Shown here: one piece after another, positions 51,929 through 63,042 of the stretch
Layout: each line of letters starts with the position of its first letter
Position numbering within the stretch: position 1 is the first letter of the stretch
NCBI GenBank assembly: GCA_020845495.1
Contig: JADLFM010000211.1
Location: 1-64,000 of the forward strand
Reading direction: 5' to 3'
Length of the DNA stretch: 64,000 bases
Source: Chloroflexota bacterium
GTDB lineage: Bacteria; Chloroflexota; UBA6077; JACCZL01
Made by a program: the position numbers and the translations under genes
Notes under the pieces: generated by a model
The model's input: only the letters and a program-made list of their open reading frames with translations
Told to the model about the DNA's origin: nothing
Databases searched by the model: none

Positions 51929-52552
51929 GTGGACTACCAGCGACTTTCGATGCCAATCGGCGAGGCGATGTTCACTCAGCGGTCGATTCGGCGCTTCAAG
52001 CCGGACTCGATTCCGATGGACGACATCCACCTGATCCTCGAAGCGGCCGTCAAGGCTCCGAACGGCGGCAACGCACAGGTCGCCCGCTTCCTGGTGGTGA
52101 CCGACCGCGACCTGATCCGCCAGTTTGGCGCGCTCTACAAGGAAGCCTGGTGGGCAAAGCGGCGCGATGGTCAGGGCTGGCACGGTCCGGAGGACATCCC
52201 GCCGGAGGCGACGAGCTACCGGCGCGCGATGCGCTTCGCCGACGAGATCGGGGACGTTCCCTGTATTGCCTTCGCACTGGCCACGGCGCCGCGCAGTGAC
52301 GGCTCAGTGATCCCTGCCACCCAGAACCTGATGCTCGCCGCGCGGGCGCTGGGCATCGGCTCGGTGCCGACGACGCTCCATCCGAGCGTCATGGATCGCT
52401 TCCGTGCGCTGTTCGCGATCCCGGCCGAGATCAGCTTTTACTTCTGCATCCCACTCGGCTACCCGGTCGTCAACTTCGGACCAACCACCCGCAAACCTAC
52501 GTCCGAAACGAGCTACCTGAACCAGTGGGGTGCGCCGGTCCCCTGGAGTTAG
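51929..52552 (+). CDS. Nitroreductase family protein
   Basis: This 207-residue FMN-dependent nitroreductase-like protein has the family N-terminus MFTQRSIRRFKPDSIP near residue 14 and the AVKAPNGGNAQVARFLVV segment near 38. The C-terminus has the conserved ALGIGSVPTTLHP and FYFCIPLGYPVVNFGP. It reduces nitro compounds, quinones or enones with NAD(P)H. GTG start at 51929 with GCGGAGGGCGAGC ahead of it; the frame is open to 51521 but that part overlaps a minus-strand gene. Confidence 0.87.
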   Translation: MDYQRLSMPIGEAMFTQRSIRRFKPDSIPMDDIHLILEAAVKAPNGGNAQVARFLVVTDRDLIRQFGALYKEAWWAKRRDGQGWHGPEDIPPEATSYRRAMRFADEIGDVPCIAFALATAPRSDGSVIPATQNLMLAARALGIGSVPTTLHPSVMDRFRALFAIPAEISFYFCIPLGYPVVNFGPTTRKPTSETSYLNQWGAPVPWS

Positions 52553-52592
52553 CGCCTTGCCAACAGACGCTGACGGTCAGAGTAAGTGATCG

Positions 52593-53570
52593 TCAGCGTC
52601 CACAGCAGCGCTTGTATTTCTGGCCGCTACCACAGGGACAAGGGTCGTTTCGCCCGACCTTTGGCCCATCGTAGCGCGGACGTGGGAGCGACGCCGCATC
52701 GGTCGCCGCCGCACCGGTCATCGTCGCCAGCAGTGGAGGTGATGGCGTCATCGCCTGAGGTCCGTACTGCATGCGTAACTTGAAATCCGCCATGAGCGAT
52801 GAGTAGGTCGGTTTGGGGCTCGGGGCCAGGATGTCATCGACCGCTTCGTCGACGGACTCGCCGACTCCCTGACCAAGCGCCAACTCGACGCTATCGGGGC
52901 TGACGACGGTTCGGTCGATGCGGTCCTCGCGATACGCCCGCCGGATCACGGGCATCGCTTCGACCGCCTTTGCGTCGAGCAGATCCCCAACGAGGAATCC
53001 CCGCAGTGTGTCGGCCTCCGTGTAGTAGTCGGACTCCTCCTCGGCCTCGGGGTCCGGCTCATCGAGGCGGGCGACCAACGCCTCGATGGCCTCTGCGCGC
53101 AGATCGGGGAAGTAGTTCGCGAGCCTGCCGAGTGCCGTGCCGGCGCGTGCCGTCGTATAGATGTCGTGAGACGGATCGAACAGCGCTGCCCGCAGCGGGC
53201 CGAGCGCCGGTCGCCCGATTCTGGCGAGCGCCTCCGGCAAGGCTGTGTCGAAATAGTCACTCTCCACGTCGAGGAGCGACAGGAGCGGCTCCACCGATTC
53301 GGGCGCTGGCAACCGGGCGAGCAGTTGGACGGCGTGGATCGGCGCCCACAGCTCCGGAGCGTCCGAATCGTCGGATTCGTCCCACAGCCGATCCGCGTCC
53401 GTCGCGATCGCGAGCAGCCTCGGCACGACTACCGGCCCCTGAGCCACGATCCGATCGAGGAGATCCTGGGGCGCTGTCTCGCCGGCGTGCCGAAGCCGCG
53501 CGATCAGGGCATCCAGGGTGGCGTTGTTAGCCACGTCGCTGATGTGGGCGGTCACGTCGTCTCGATCCAT
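52593..53570 (-). CDS. HEAT-like repeat protein with C-terminal SEC-C motif
   Basis: This 325-residue protein has helical repeat sequence (residues about 60-215, HEAT/DUF1186-like: [29 protein letters not shown]) and the SEC-C metal-binding motif at its end ([21 protein letters not shown], residues 305-325), which binds zinc and often contacts the ribosome or SecA in other proteins. A Pro/Ala-rich stretch separates the two parts. Function unknown; protein quality control or a regulatory scaffold is plausible. Confidence 0.8.
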   Translation of the reverse strand: MDRDDVTAHISDVANNATLDALIARLRHAGETAPQDLLDRIVAQGPVVVPRLLAIATDADRLWDESDDSDAPELWAPIHAVQLLARLPAPESVEPLLSLLDVESDYFDTALPEALARIGRPALGPLRAALFDPSHDIYTTARAGTALGRLANYFPDLRAEAIEALVARLDEPDPEAEEESDYYTEADTLRGFLVGDLLDAKAVEAMPVIRRAYREDRIDRTVVSPDSVELALGQGVGESVDEAVDDILAPSPKPTYSSLMADFKLRMQYGPQAMTPSPPLLATMTGAAATDAASLPRPRYDGPKVGRNDPCPCGSGQKYKRCCGR

Positions 53571-53736
53571 ACGAGTAGTCTAGCGCGGCGCACGCCTCCA
53601 CTCCACTCTCGCACCAGCACGGTGGAGATTCGTCGCGCCTCCCCACTACTCACGGGGAGGGCGGCCAGCCTGAGCGACCTGCTCGCGCACGGATTGGCCA
53701 TCCGCACGAGCGCAACATCCAGGCAGGTGGTGTCGT

Positions 53737-54312
53737 ATCAACGCCTCGTTAGCGGCGTACCCTATCGCCCGACTGCGCTTCCCACTCAAGGATTGGGTCT
53801 TCGCACTCTTTCTGCTTGGACTGGCAATCCCGATCCACGTCACGCTGCTACCGCTGTTCATCATCGAGAAGAACCTCGGTATCCTGAACACGTTGCTCGC
53901 CCTCTTTCCGCCGTACATCGCGTTCGGGCTGCCGTTTCAGATCTTCGTGCTGAGAGGCTTCTTCCGAGAGATCCCTGCCGAACTGGTCGAGGCAGCGCGC
54001 ATCGACGGAGCGTCCGAATGGACGAACTACTGGCGGATCATGATGCCGCTGACGACGCCGGCGCTCGCGACGCTGTTCATCATCGACAGCCTGAGCACCT
54101 GGAACGAGTTCCTGCTTGCGCTGGTACTGATCGGCGCGGAACGCTGGCGCACCGTTCCGCTCGGACTGCTGCACTTCCAGGGCGAGTTCGGTTCGCGCTA
54201 CCCAGAGCTCGCGGCCGGCATCCTGATCGCCATCGCGCCGATCCTGGTGATTTATCTCGTGTTCCAGCGCTATCTCGTGTCCGGCCTGACCTCAGGCGCT
54301 ATCCGCGGCTAG
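53737..54312 (+). pseudogene. 5'-truncated MalG-type ABC sugar permease
   Basis: From about 53737 the frame reads [22 protein letters not shown] and continues to a complete MalG C-terminal half: helices, EAA loop [24 protein letters not shown] and stop at 54310-54312. The first 100 or so residues, including the first helix and start codon, are missing: the frame has a stop at 53671-53673 and no ATG before 53737. A TTG at 53893 gives a shorter, clearly partial ORF. No other ABC gene lies next to it. It is the fourth MalG-type permease in the window but the only degraded one. Confidence 0.8.
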
Positions 54313-54781
54313 CTCAGGAGCACAGTTGGTCGGAACCGGCTCGACCCGTCACCCCGGCGGCTGGCCTACGTCTGGGACGGGGAGACCAGGAGTACGGTTG
54401 GTCGGAACCGGCTCGACCCCGCCTGCCCCGGTCTCGTCGAGGCATCCAGACCCCGTGCTGAGAGCCCCTTACCAGCACATGGGTGGTGTCCTGAAGCATG
54501 GGTGTTACTCAGACGGGATCAGACCGGGCCAAGCGCAGAGAATGCGTGACCGGGTCTTCCAGCACACCGGCCGCGCGGGTGGGTCTATGCGAGCGACGCC
54601 TCCGGGCAGTACTATCGACGCCGGGCACGTCTCCACCATGGCCTGACAGGCTGCTCCGGGCGCTCGGGCGAGATGAGTCGCTCGCCGCATTGACGAGCCA
54701 ACCGCGCTGACGGGGCAACCACACTGGCCAATCGTGGTGGCGACGAGCCGCCGACCGGCCTCGGCGATACCTGGGGGTGAG
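54313..54781. other. Intergenic region with a 33-base direct repeat
   Basis: These 469 bases between the permease remnant and the phosphate transporter carry no gene I can support. The direct repeat begins three bases after the pseudogene stop. The ribosome-binding region GGGGGTGAG of the phosphate transporter lies at the end. Confidence 0.45.
54315..54419 (+). repeat. 33-base direct repeat
   Basis: Copies at 54315-54347 and 54387-54419 match in 31 of 33 positions (core GTTGGTCGGAACCGGCTCG). The first copy begins immediately behind the stop codon of the truncated permease gene. Spacing is 72 bases. No mobile-element ends are visible. Confidence 0.8.
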
Positions 54782-55786
54782 ATGGATCTCGCGTTCATCG
54801 TGCTTGTCGTGATCGTGATCCTCGGCCTGGCGTTCGATTATGTGAACGGGTTCCACGATACGGCGAACGCCATCGCGACCGTCGTCGCCACCCGCGTCCT
54901 GTCTCCTATCCAGGCCGTTCTGATGGCTGCCTCATTGAACTTCGTCGGTGCCATGACCGGGACGGCGGTGGCCACGACAGTGGGCAAGGGAATCGTCGAT
55001 CCGGCCGCTACCACCCAGGAGCTCGTCATCGCGGCACTGCTCTCCGCAATCACCTGGGATCTGGTCACCTGGTACTACGGCATCCCATCGAGCTCGAGTC
55101 ACGCGCTCGTGTTCAGCATCGTCGGCGCGGGCATTGCCACTGGGGGTGTGGACGTCCTCGGCTGGACCGGCATCGAGAAGGTGCTGGCGGGTCTTGTCAT
55201 CTCCCCGGTTCTGGGGCTCGTCATCGGTTTCGGGTTGATGCTGCTGTTGCTCAACCTGTTCGCCCGCTCCCACCCTGCTCGCGTCAGCTCGCTGTTCGGG
55301 CGCGCCCAGTTGATCTCTTCGGCGTACATGGCCTTCAGCCACGGCGGAAACGACGCCCAGAAGACGATGGGCGTGATCACGATGGCGCTGGCGTCGTACT
55401 ACGGCTGGACCGGCGAAAACTGGGACGTGCCGTTCTGGGTGGTGCTGGCAGCGGCGACGGCGATGGGGCTGGGGACGGCCTCTGGCGGCTGGCGCATCAT
55501 CCGGACGATGGGCCATCGGATCGTCGAGCTGAAGCCGATCCACGGGTTCGCGGCCGAGACGTCGGCGGCCACTATCATCGAGGTCGCCAGCCGCCTCGGG
55601 GTCCCGGTCTCGACCACGCACGTCATCAGTTCGGCGATCCTCGGCGTCGGTGCGACCGGCTCGAAGCGGGCGGTGCACTGGACCGTCGCGGGGAGCATCG
55701 TGACCGCCTGGATCGTGACGATACCCGCCTGCATCGCCATGGGCTGGCTCATCAGCACCGTTCTACACGCCATCGTGCAGTGGTGA
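54782..55786 (+). CDS. Inorganic phosphate transporter, PiT family
   Basis: This 334-residue transporter of the PiT family uses the proton gradient to import phosphate (often as metal-phosphate). It has the two family signatures: FDYVNGFHDTANAIATVVAT near residues 18-37 and AYMAFSHGGNDAQKTMG near 180, and the late VSTTHVISSAILGVGA. Ten or so helices. Start at 54782 with GGGGGTGAG immediately before. A DUF47 gene (55852-56481) lies convergent behind it, the usual accessory. Confidence 0.92.
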   Translation: MDLAFIVLVVIVILGLAFDYVNGFHDTANAIATVVATRVLSPIQAVLMAASLNFVGAMTGTAVATTVGKGIVDPAATTQELVIAALLSAITWDLVTWYYGIPSSSSHALVFSIVGAGIATGGVDVLGWTGIEKVLAGLVISPVLGLVIGFGLMLLLLNLFARSHPARVSSLFGRAQLISSAYMAFSHGGNDAQKTMGVITMALASYYGWTGENWDVPFWVVLAAATAMGLGTASGGWRIIRTMGHRIVELKPIHGFAAETSAATIIEVASRLGVPVSTTHVISSAILGVGATGSKRAVHWTVAGSIVTAWIVTIPACIAMGWLISTVLHAIVQW

Positions 55787-55817
55787 GTGGGGGCTGACGC
55801 GCCAGCCCCCACTCACC
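55782..55817. terminator. Bidirectional hairpin between PiT and DUF47 genes
   Basis: A perfect 15-bp stem, GGTGAGTGGGGGCTG (55782-55796) with CAGCCCCCACTCACC (55803-55817), has the loop ACGCGC. The TGA stop of the PiT gene lies inside the left arm. The neighbouring gene is convergent, so the hairpin can end both transcripts. A degenerate copy of the right arm follows (CAGCCCCCGCTCACC). Confidence 0.7.
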
Positions 55818-55851
55818 AGCCCCCGCTCACCAGCCCTCGCGCGCATCGGCG

Positions 55852-56481
55852 TCAGGCGTTCTTCATGGCCACCGTCTCGAGCACATCGGCCACGTCCTCA
55901 CAGCGATCGGTCGCCTCCTCGATCTTCTCGAGGATCTCCTTCCAGCGCTGGAACTCGAACCAGTCTCCCCGCTGGCGAACCAGCCGAGCCAGCCCCTTCC
56001 GCAGGACGCGGTCGGCCTCGTTCTCCAGGCGGTTGATCTCGACCGTGTACGGCTTGACTCGGGCAAGACTACTCTTGTCACGCATGAGCGGCATCGCCGC
56101 TACGATCTGCTCGGTCATCTGCAACAGGAGCCCTGCGAGTGCCCGCGCTTCCGGAATCGGCTCGGTGACCTCGTACAGTTCGAGCGAGTCGGCGGTGTCC
56201 TCGATCCAGTCGATCACGTCGTCAACACTGCTCACCAGCGCCCGGATCTCGTCGGCGTCGAGCGGCGTCAGGAAGGTCTTCGACAGCAGGTTATGGGCCT
56301 CGTGGACGATAAAATCGCCCTGATGCTCGAGCTCGATGATCTGTTGGACCCGGCTCTCGACGTCGCGATAGTCATCGAGCAGGCCGGCCAGCATCCGGGC
56401 CGCGTCATGCGCGGTTGCGGCGCCCTTCTCGAACCACTCGAAGAACCCCTGCTCGGACGGCAGAATCTGGAACGGGGCCAT
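55852..56481 (-). CDS. DUF47 family protein, PhoU-like PiT accessory
   Basis: This 209-residue all-helical PhoU-like protein of the DUF47/TIGR00153 group is usually encoded next to PiT transporters and thought to modulate phosphate uptake. Characteristic parts are FFEWFEKGAATAHDAARMLAGLL near the start, ELEHQGDFIVHEAHNLLSKTFLTPLDADEI (heptad and Asp/Glu-rich, residues 49-79 in position) and DDVIDWIEDTADSLELYE. The start at 56481 follows GAGGGGGAAT. It is convergent with the PiT gene here, whereas the two are usually co-oriented. Confidence 0.9.
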   Translation of the reverse strand: MAPFQILPSEQGFFEWFEKGAATAHDAARMLAGLLDDYRDVESRVQQIIELEHQGDFIVHEAHNLLSKTFLTPLDADEIRALVSSVDDVIDWIEDTADSLELYEVTEPIPEARALAGLLLQMTEQIVAAMPLMRDKSSLARVKPYTVEINRLENEADRVLRKGLARLVRQRGDWFEFQRWKEILEKIEEATDRCEDVADVLETVAMKNA

Positions 56482-57235
56482 TATTCCCCCTCTCACTCTC
56501 TTTGGGTGCAGCCGGCGAGTTGCCGGCCGCCCCGTGACACGCTCGGATATTTCGGCCGCTGCTTCCGGCCTCAGGTGCGCGAACGTGCCCTGCGTCAGTC
56601 TTCCGTACGCTAACCTGGCACGCTCGGGCATACGCTAGCACGGCCGAGCACGCTCGGCATGGGCTCTCCAGTCAGGAGCGTAACAGGACGACCGTTGATC
56701 CGACGACATGTCGGCTCGGCGGCGACCCGCGTCATGCTGCCCGGCACGAGCGCGCCCGCGTGGCGTGCGCCGCTCTGCCTCTTCCCGCATCTGCCTCTCG
56801 CCGCATCTGCCTGCCCCGTACGTTGACACCTTTCGCGTCTCTAGCCGAATCCCCCTCCGGATCATGCGCGATACGCGTCATGCAGCGGCCGCTCTCAACG
56901 CCCGCCGAGCGGTGCAGCGGAGGCTGGCCAGCCGGGGCATCCGGCACCCGGAGAGCCACGTCGATAGGCCCTGTAAGCCAGGGCCTATCGGCGCGGTCAC
57001 CAGCCAGGCGGGCGGTCTCCGCGGCCTCACCTGACGCCCCCAGCACACCCGCGTCTCAGCGGCGTGAGCACGAGAGCGATCCAGTCAAGGCAGCGGTGAC
57101 AGGCAGCCGCCATTGGCCCTACACTGTTGTCGCACCTGATCCTGCCACGCAAGCCCATCGGACAGACGTTCTGGAGTCGGCTCGCCGGATGGTCGTCCTC
57201 ACCCCTTCTCACCCGCTCCGAGCGAGCGTCATCCA
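56482..57235. other. Long intergenic interval with an isolated stem-loop
   Basis: These 754 bases lie between two divergent genes (DUF47 minus, MgtC plus). Only short Arg-rich frames occur, with no family I know. The GCATCTGCCTCT-type sequence repeats twice near 56780-56815. A good hairpin (56962-56990) has no nearby gene that it could terminate. A non-coding RNA transcribed on either strand is conceivable. Confidence 0.4.
56962..56990. repeat. 12-bp inverted repeat, orphan stem-loop
   Basis: CGATAGGCCCTG (56962-56973) and CAGGGCCTATCG (56979-56990) are exact inverted copies with loop TAAGC. Neither flanking gene ends here, so it is not a terminator of a known gene. No T-run follows on the plus strand. 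Confidence 0.7.
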
Positions 57236-57715
57236 ATGATCCCTGCGCTCCCTATCGAGCCACTCGAGTGGCTGCTGGTGGCGCGGATGCTCCTGGCCTT
57301 CGCGCTCGGCGGCGTCCTCGGCTGGGAGCGCGAGCGCGCCGGCCGGCCGGCTGGCCTGCGCACGCACATGCTGGTGACGGCCGGGGCGGCAGCGTACACC
57401 ATCGTCTCGATTTACGGCTTCGTCGACCTGGGGACGGTGCGCGATCCGGGGCGGGTCGCAGCCCAGATCGTCACCGGGGTCGGCTTCCTCGGTGCCGGCA
57501 CGATCTGGCGAACCTCGTCGGCCGTGCGTGGGCTGACGACGGCGGCCTCGATCTGGCTGGCTGCCGCCATCGGCATGTTCGCCGGCGCGGGCCTCTACCT
57601 GCTCGCCATCGTCACTACCGTCCTCGGGTACATCTGCCTCCAGTGGTTCCGCGCGCCCGGCCGCAGGCACTCGGCCGGCGAGCCGTCGATTCTCGGGAGC
57701 GAGCTCGAAGATTAG
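57236..57715 (+). CDS. MgtC/SapB family membrane protein
   Basis: This 159-residue membrane protein of the MgtC/SapB family has four predicted helices. It has the family signature GGVLGWERERAGRPAGLRTHMLVTAGAA near residues 25-52 and GVGFLGAGTIWRTSSAVRGLTTAASIW near 81. It is linked to magnesium homeostasis and survival at low Mg2+ in other bacteria. It is slightly short, lacking the extra C-terminal ACT-like domain seen in longer members. The start at 57236 overlaps no gene. No magnesium-responsive leader was seen. Confidence 0.9.
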   Translation: MIPALPIEPLEWLLVARMLLAFALGGVLGWERERAGRPAGLRTHMLVTAGAAAYTIVSIYGFVDLGTVRDPGRVAAQIVTGVGFLGAGTIWRTSSAVRGLTTAASIWLAAAIGMFAGAGLYLLAIVTTVLGYICLQWFRAPGRRHSAGEPSILGSELED

Positions 57716-57830
57716 ACGACACGCCGAGCAAGGGTAAGGCGCGACAACGTGTCGAGTAGAACGCAGGACGATACCTGAGCGCGGCGCCGATCATGCTCGC
57801 GCCCCTCTCAGGCGGGTACACTCTTCGGAC

Positions 57831-59039
57831 GTGACGACAACGACGACTGAGACGACAACTCCTGAAACGACAACTCCTGAGACGACCGACTGGGTCAGCC
57901 GTGCGCAGACGCTCGCCGCCGACTTCGCGACCCGTGCCGCCGAGCACGACCGCGATCGTTCCTTCCCCTTCGAGAACTTCGACCAACTGTGGGATGCCGG
58001 CCTCCTGAACCTGACCGTCCCACTCGAGTACGGCGGCGAGGGTGCGGGCCTGACCGACGTCGCGCGGGTCGTCGCCGAGATCGGTGCCGGCGATAGCTCC
58101 ACCGCACTCGTGCTCGGAATGCAGTACCTGAAGCACGCCGCCATCGCCCGCGAGCGGGTCTGGCCCGAGGCGGTCCACCGGCTCATCTGCGAGGCGTCGG
58201 TCGGCGGCATCGCCCTCATCAACGCCATCCGCGTCGAGCCAGAGCTTGGAACGGTTTCGCGCGGCGGCACCTTCGCGACGAAGGCCACCAGGACGACTGA
58301 CGGCTGGCGCTTGAACGGACGCAAGATCTATTCGACGGGCAGCCCGATCCTTCGCTTCTTCGACGTCGGCGCGACGACCGACGAGCCGGAGCCACGGGTC
58401 GGAGCGTTCCTCGTCCCGGCGGGCACGCCCGGCCTCCGCATCGAGCGGACCTGGGACCACCTCGGGCTGCGAGCGAGCGGCAGCGATGACGTCGTGCTGG
58501 AGAACGTCGAGATCCCCGCCGAGTACGCCGTCGATCTGGAACCGCTCGACCGTCGACGTCCGGTCTCGCCGGTGCAGGGGGCCTGGGGCGCCTCAATTCT
58601 CAGCGCCGTCTACCTTGGTATCGGCCGCGCCGCGCGTGACTGGCTGGTCGGCTACCTTCACGAGCGCGTGCCCTCGAACCTCGGCGCGCCGCTTGCGACG
58701 CTCCCGCGCTTCCACACGGCGGTGGGGGAGATCCAGAGCCTCCTGTTCGCGGCCGAGCGCCTCCTGTGGGATCTGACGACCTCCATCGACGCCGGGCGTC
58801 CGCCGGCGTCGCGATCCGCCTCTGCCTTGACGAAATTGCACGTCACCAACAACATCATCCGCGCTACCGAGATCGGAATGGGTCTCATCGGCAATCCCGG
58901 GTTGAGCCGCAACAACCCGATGGAGCGGCTCTACCGAGATGCCCTCTGTGGCCGCGTCCATTGGCCCCAGGACGACGCTACCTTGACGATGGCCGGCAGG
59001 GAGGCTCTCGACGCGGCCGTACCACGCCTGAAGGCGTAG
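57831..59039 (+). CDS. Acyl-CoA dehydrogenase family protein (DszC-like)
   Basis: This 402-residue flavoprotein is related to acyl-CoA dehydrogenases and flavin-dependent monooxygenases such as DszC. N-terminal helical domain (LWDAGLLNLTVPLEYGGEGAGLTD), middle beta domain (GWRLNGRKIYSTGSPILRF) and C-terminal helical domain (GIGRAARDWLVGYLHER) are in order. It starts with a Thr-rich 15-base-repeat N-terminus (TTPETTTPETTD). The usual catalytic Glu is not identifiable from the sequence alone, so it may be an acyl-CoA dehydrogenase or a monooxygenase. GTG start at 57831. Confidence 0.85.
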   Translation: MTTTTTETTTPETTTPETTDWVSRAQTLAADFATRAAEHDRDRSFPFENFDQLWDAGLLNLTVPLEYGGEGAGLTDVARVVAEIGAGDSSTALVLGMQYLKHAAIARERVWPEAVHRLICEASVGGIALINAIRVEPELGTVSRGGTFATKATRTTDGWRLNGRKIYSTGSPILRFFDVGATTDEPEPRVGAFLVPAGTPGLRIERTWDHLGLRASGSDDVVLENVEIPAEYAVDLEPLDRRRPVSPVQGAWGASILSAVYLGIGRAARDWLVGYLHERVPSNLGAPLATLPRFHTAVGEIQSLLFAAERLLWDLTTSIDAGRPPASRSASALTKLHVTNNIIRATEIGMGLIGNPGLSRNNPMERLYRDALCGRVHWPQDDATLTMAGREALDAAVPRLKA

Positions 59040-59201
59040 CAGGAAACTGCCCCCCCATTCGGGCGACTCGGTCGGATCACGCCCCCGGATGCCGAGTCGC
59101 TGGCTATGGCCTCGGCAGGGGCGCACCTGCACCGCCAGGAGTGGAGGCTGCGCGCCGCAACCGTTCGCCGCTCAAAGAGGGAGCGGCCGAACGCAGCGTG
59201 G

Positions 59202-59248
59202 GTGAGGGCCCTCCCGTCGCTCCCATCATCTGACGGGGGACCCCTCAC
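59202..59248. repeat. Imperfect palindrome, GTGAGGG family
   Basis: GTGAGGGCCCTCCCGTC (59202-59218) pairs with GACGGGGGACCCCTCAC (59232-59248), with three mismatches over 17 positions and a 13-base loop. It has the same GTGAGGG end as the elements at 10542 and 63284. It lies between the convergent acyl-CoA dehydrogenase and SdhB genes. Confidence 0.55.
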
Positions 59249-59312
59249 CTCAGCCCCTTGCCAGCGGAAGAGGCCGCCGCCCACTCGCTACTGCATCGCT
59301 ACGGCATGCCAG

Positions 59313-60065
59313 TCAGTCGCGGATTCCACGGAGGCTCGCGCTGAGGAATTCGGCGTTCAACTTGGAGATCACATCCATGGTGATCTCCTTTGGACAAACT
59401 GCCTCGCACTCACCCATGTTCGTGCACGCCCCAAAACCCTCGATCTGCATCTGTCGAACCATCCGGACGGCGCGCTTGTGGCGCTCGGGCTGGCCCTGGG
59501 GTAGCAGGCTCAGGTGGGTGAGCTTGGCGCCGGTGAAGAGCACCGCCGAGGCGTTCGGGCAGGCCGCCACGCACGCGCCGCAGCCGATACAGGCCGCCGC
59601 ATCCATCGCCTGATCCGAGTTTGTCTTGGGCACCAGGATCCCATTGGCGTCCTGGGCCGCCCCAACGGTCGCGGTGATGAAGCCGCCGGCCTCGATGATC
59701 CTGTCGAACGACCGGCGGTCGACGATGAGATCTCTTATGACCGGGAACGGCCGCGCCCGCCACGGCTCGATGGTGACGGTCTGACCGTCGTGGAAGTAGC
59801 GCATGTGCAGTTGACAGACGGTGGTCGCCCGCTCGGGGCCGTGGGCGACCCCGTCGATCATCAGGCTGCACGCGCCGCAGATACCCTCGCGGCAGTCGTG
59901 ATCGAACGCGACGGGCTCCTTGTCCTCGGTGATCAAGCGCTGATTCAGGACGTCGAGCATCTCCAGAAAGGACATGTGCTCGTTGACATCCGGGTGGTCG
60001 TACGTCTCGAAGTGGCCCTCATCCCGAGGCCCTTTCTGACGCCAGATTTTCAACGTCAGGCGCAT
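59313..60065 (-). CDS. sdhB: Succinate dehydrogenase/fumarate reductase iron-sulfur subunit
   Basis: This 250-residue iron-sulfur subunit passes electrons from the flavoprotein to the membrane subunit. A 2Fe-2S site is formed by Cys58, Cys63, Cys66 and Cys84 (CREGICGAC ... CQL). A 4Fe-4S site is [12 protein letters not shown] (159-169), and the third cluster binds through Cys214, Cys220 and Cys224 ([12 protein letters not shown]). Third gene of the sdhC-sdhA-sdhB operon on the minus strand. The sequence is closer to the fumarate reductase-like (Bacteroidetes/Chloroflexi) type than to E. coli SdhB. Confidence 0.95.
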   Translation of the reverse strand: MRLTLKIWRQKGPRDEGHFETYDHPDVNEHMSFLEMLDVLNQRLITEDKEPVAFDHDCREGICGACSLMIDGVAHGPERATTVCQLHMRYFHDGQTVTIEPWRARPFPVIRDLIVDRRSFDRIIEAGGFITATVGAAQDANGILVPKTNSDQAMDAAACIGCGACVAACPNASAVLFTGAKLTHLSLLPQGQPERHKRAVRMVRQMQIEGFGACTNMGECEAVCPKEITMDVISKLNAEFLSASLRGIRD

Positions 60066-60207
60066 CGTATCTCCAGTAGCATAAGCGGGGGAGTAGCCGT
60101 CAGGTGCCAGTGGCCAGCGGCTCGGAGGCGGCCGCCGACCAGTCCCTGATGCCAGCTCCCGATTCCAGTTCCTGAGTACTGACGGCTGACACCTGACCGC
60201 CCCTGAC

Positions 60208-62190
<1,983 letters not shown>

Positions 62191-62358
62191 GATATCGTCC
62201 TCTACCCTGCATTCCCGTGCCTTGCTGACGCAGTGTCGTCCCTGAAGCGCTGATAATGCTGATCCAGGATGGCGACTCCGGTGTGCCCGCCTGCGATCCT
62301 GGGCCGTCGTGACCCACCGTGACAGGCTACCACCGTGAGCCATCATGGCTCACCGGAA

Positions 62359-63042
62359 CTAGCGGACGATGCCGGCCAGGACGACGAGTGGGATCAAAAT
62401 GTTCCCGCCGGCGACCAGAATGGTGGTGACCGTCGCAAAGCCTCGCCAGAGATAGTTATTGGTTCCGTTCTTCCACCCGAGCGATTGAGACATGCTCCAG
62501 ACGCCGTGGTACAGATGGAGCCCAAGTGCAACCTGAGCGATGATGTAGACCAGCGAGACGAACGGATTCAGGAACCCATTGACGACGTTCCCGTAGACAT
62601 CGTGCGGGTCGAAGCGCGCCTCAATGTATGCCGTACCGGTCGTGAAATGGAGAATGTGATACACGACGAAGAGCGCGATGATGACGCCGCTCCAGCGCAT
62701 CGTCCGAGTCGCGTAGTTCGCCGCGATGTACTTCTTCTTACCATAGCGGATCGGACGGCTCTGGAGATCGACGAGCGTCAACTGGTATGCGGCCCAGATA
62801 TGGGCCACGACGCTTACACCAACGATGACGCGTACGACCCAGAGGGCACCCGAATAGGCGAAGAACGGCATACCGACGGTTCGAAGGAAGAGCGCGTAGT
62901 CGTTGAAAGCCTCGCGTCCCTCGAAGATGTGTAAGTTGCCGTACATATGGACGAAGACGAAGGCGAAGAGGATCAAGCCAGTGACGGCCATGACGATCTT
63001 CTTGCCAACGTTGGTCTGATAGAGAGTGAGCGCTCCTACCAT
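62359..63042 (-). CDS. sdhC: Succinate dehydrogenase cytochrome b558-type membrane subunit
   Basis: This 227-residue membrane anchor of the b558/Bacteroidetes-like type has five predicted helices. The N-terminus MVGALTLYQTNVGKKIVMAVTGL is characteristic. Heme ligand His residues are expected in FVFVHMYGNLH, VVAHIWAAYQL, VVYHILHF and LGLHLYHGVW. The start at 63042 follows GGGAGGGAGAACG; the frame is open to 63294. It is the first gene of the operon and should form the anchor for SdhA and SdhB. Works with menaquinone in relatives. Confidence 0.93.
   Translation of the reverse strand: MVGALTLYQTNVGKKIVMAVTGLILFAFVFVHMYGNLHIFEGREAFNDYALFLRTVGMPFFAYSGALWVVRVIVGVSVVAHIWAAYQLTLVDLQSRPIRYGKKKYIAANYATRTMRWSGVIIALFVVYHILHFTTGTAYIEARFDPHDVYGNVVNGFLNPFVSLVYIIAQVALGLHLYHGVWSMSQSLGWKNGTNNYLWRGFATVTTILVAGGNILIPLVVLAGIVR

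Noticed and set aside
53893..54312. A complete small permease gene starting at TTG 53893
   Set aside because: Homology to MalG continues upstream without a start to about 53737, so the intact half is a truncated copy rather than a short gene.
54315..54419. Insertion-sequence ends
   Set aside because: The repeat is direct rather than inverted, with no transposase gene and no target-site duplication visible.
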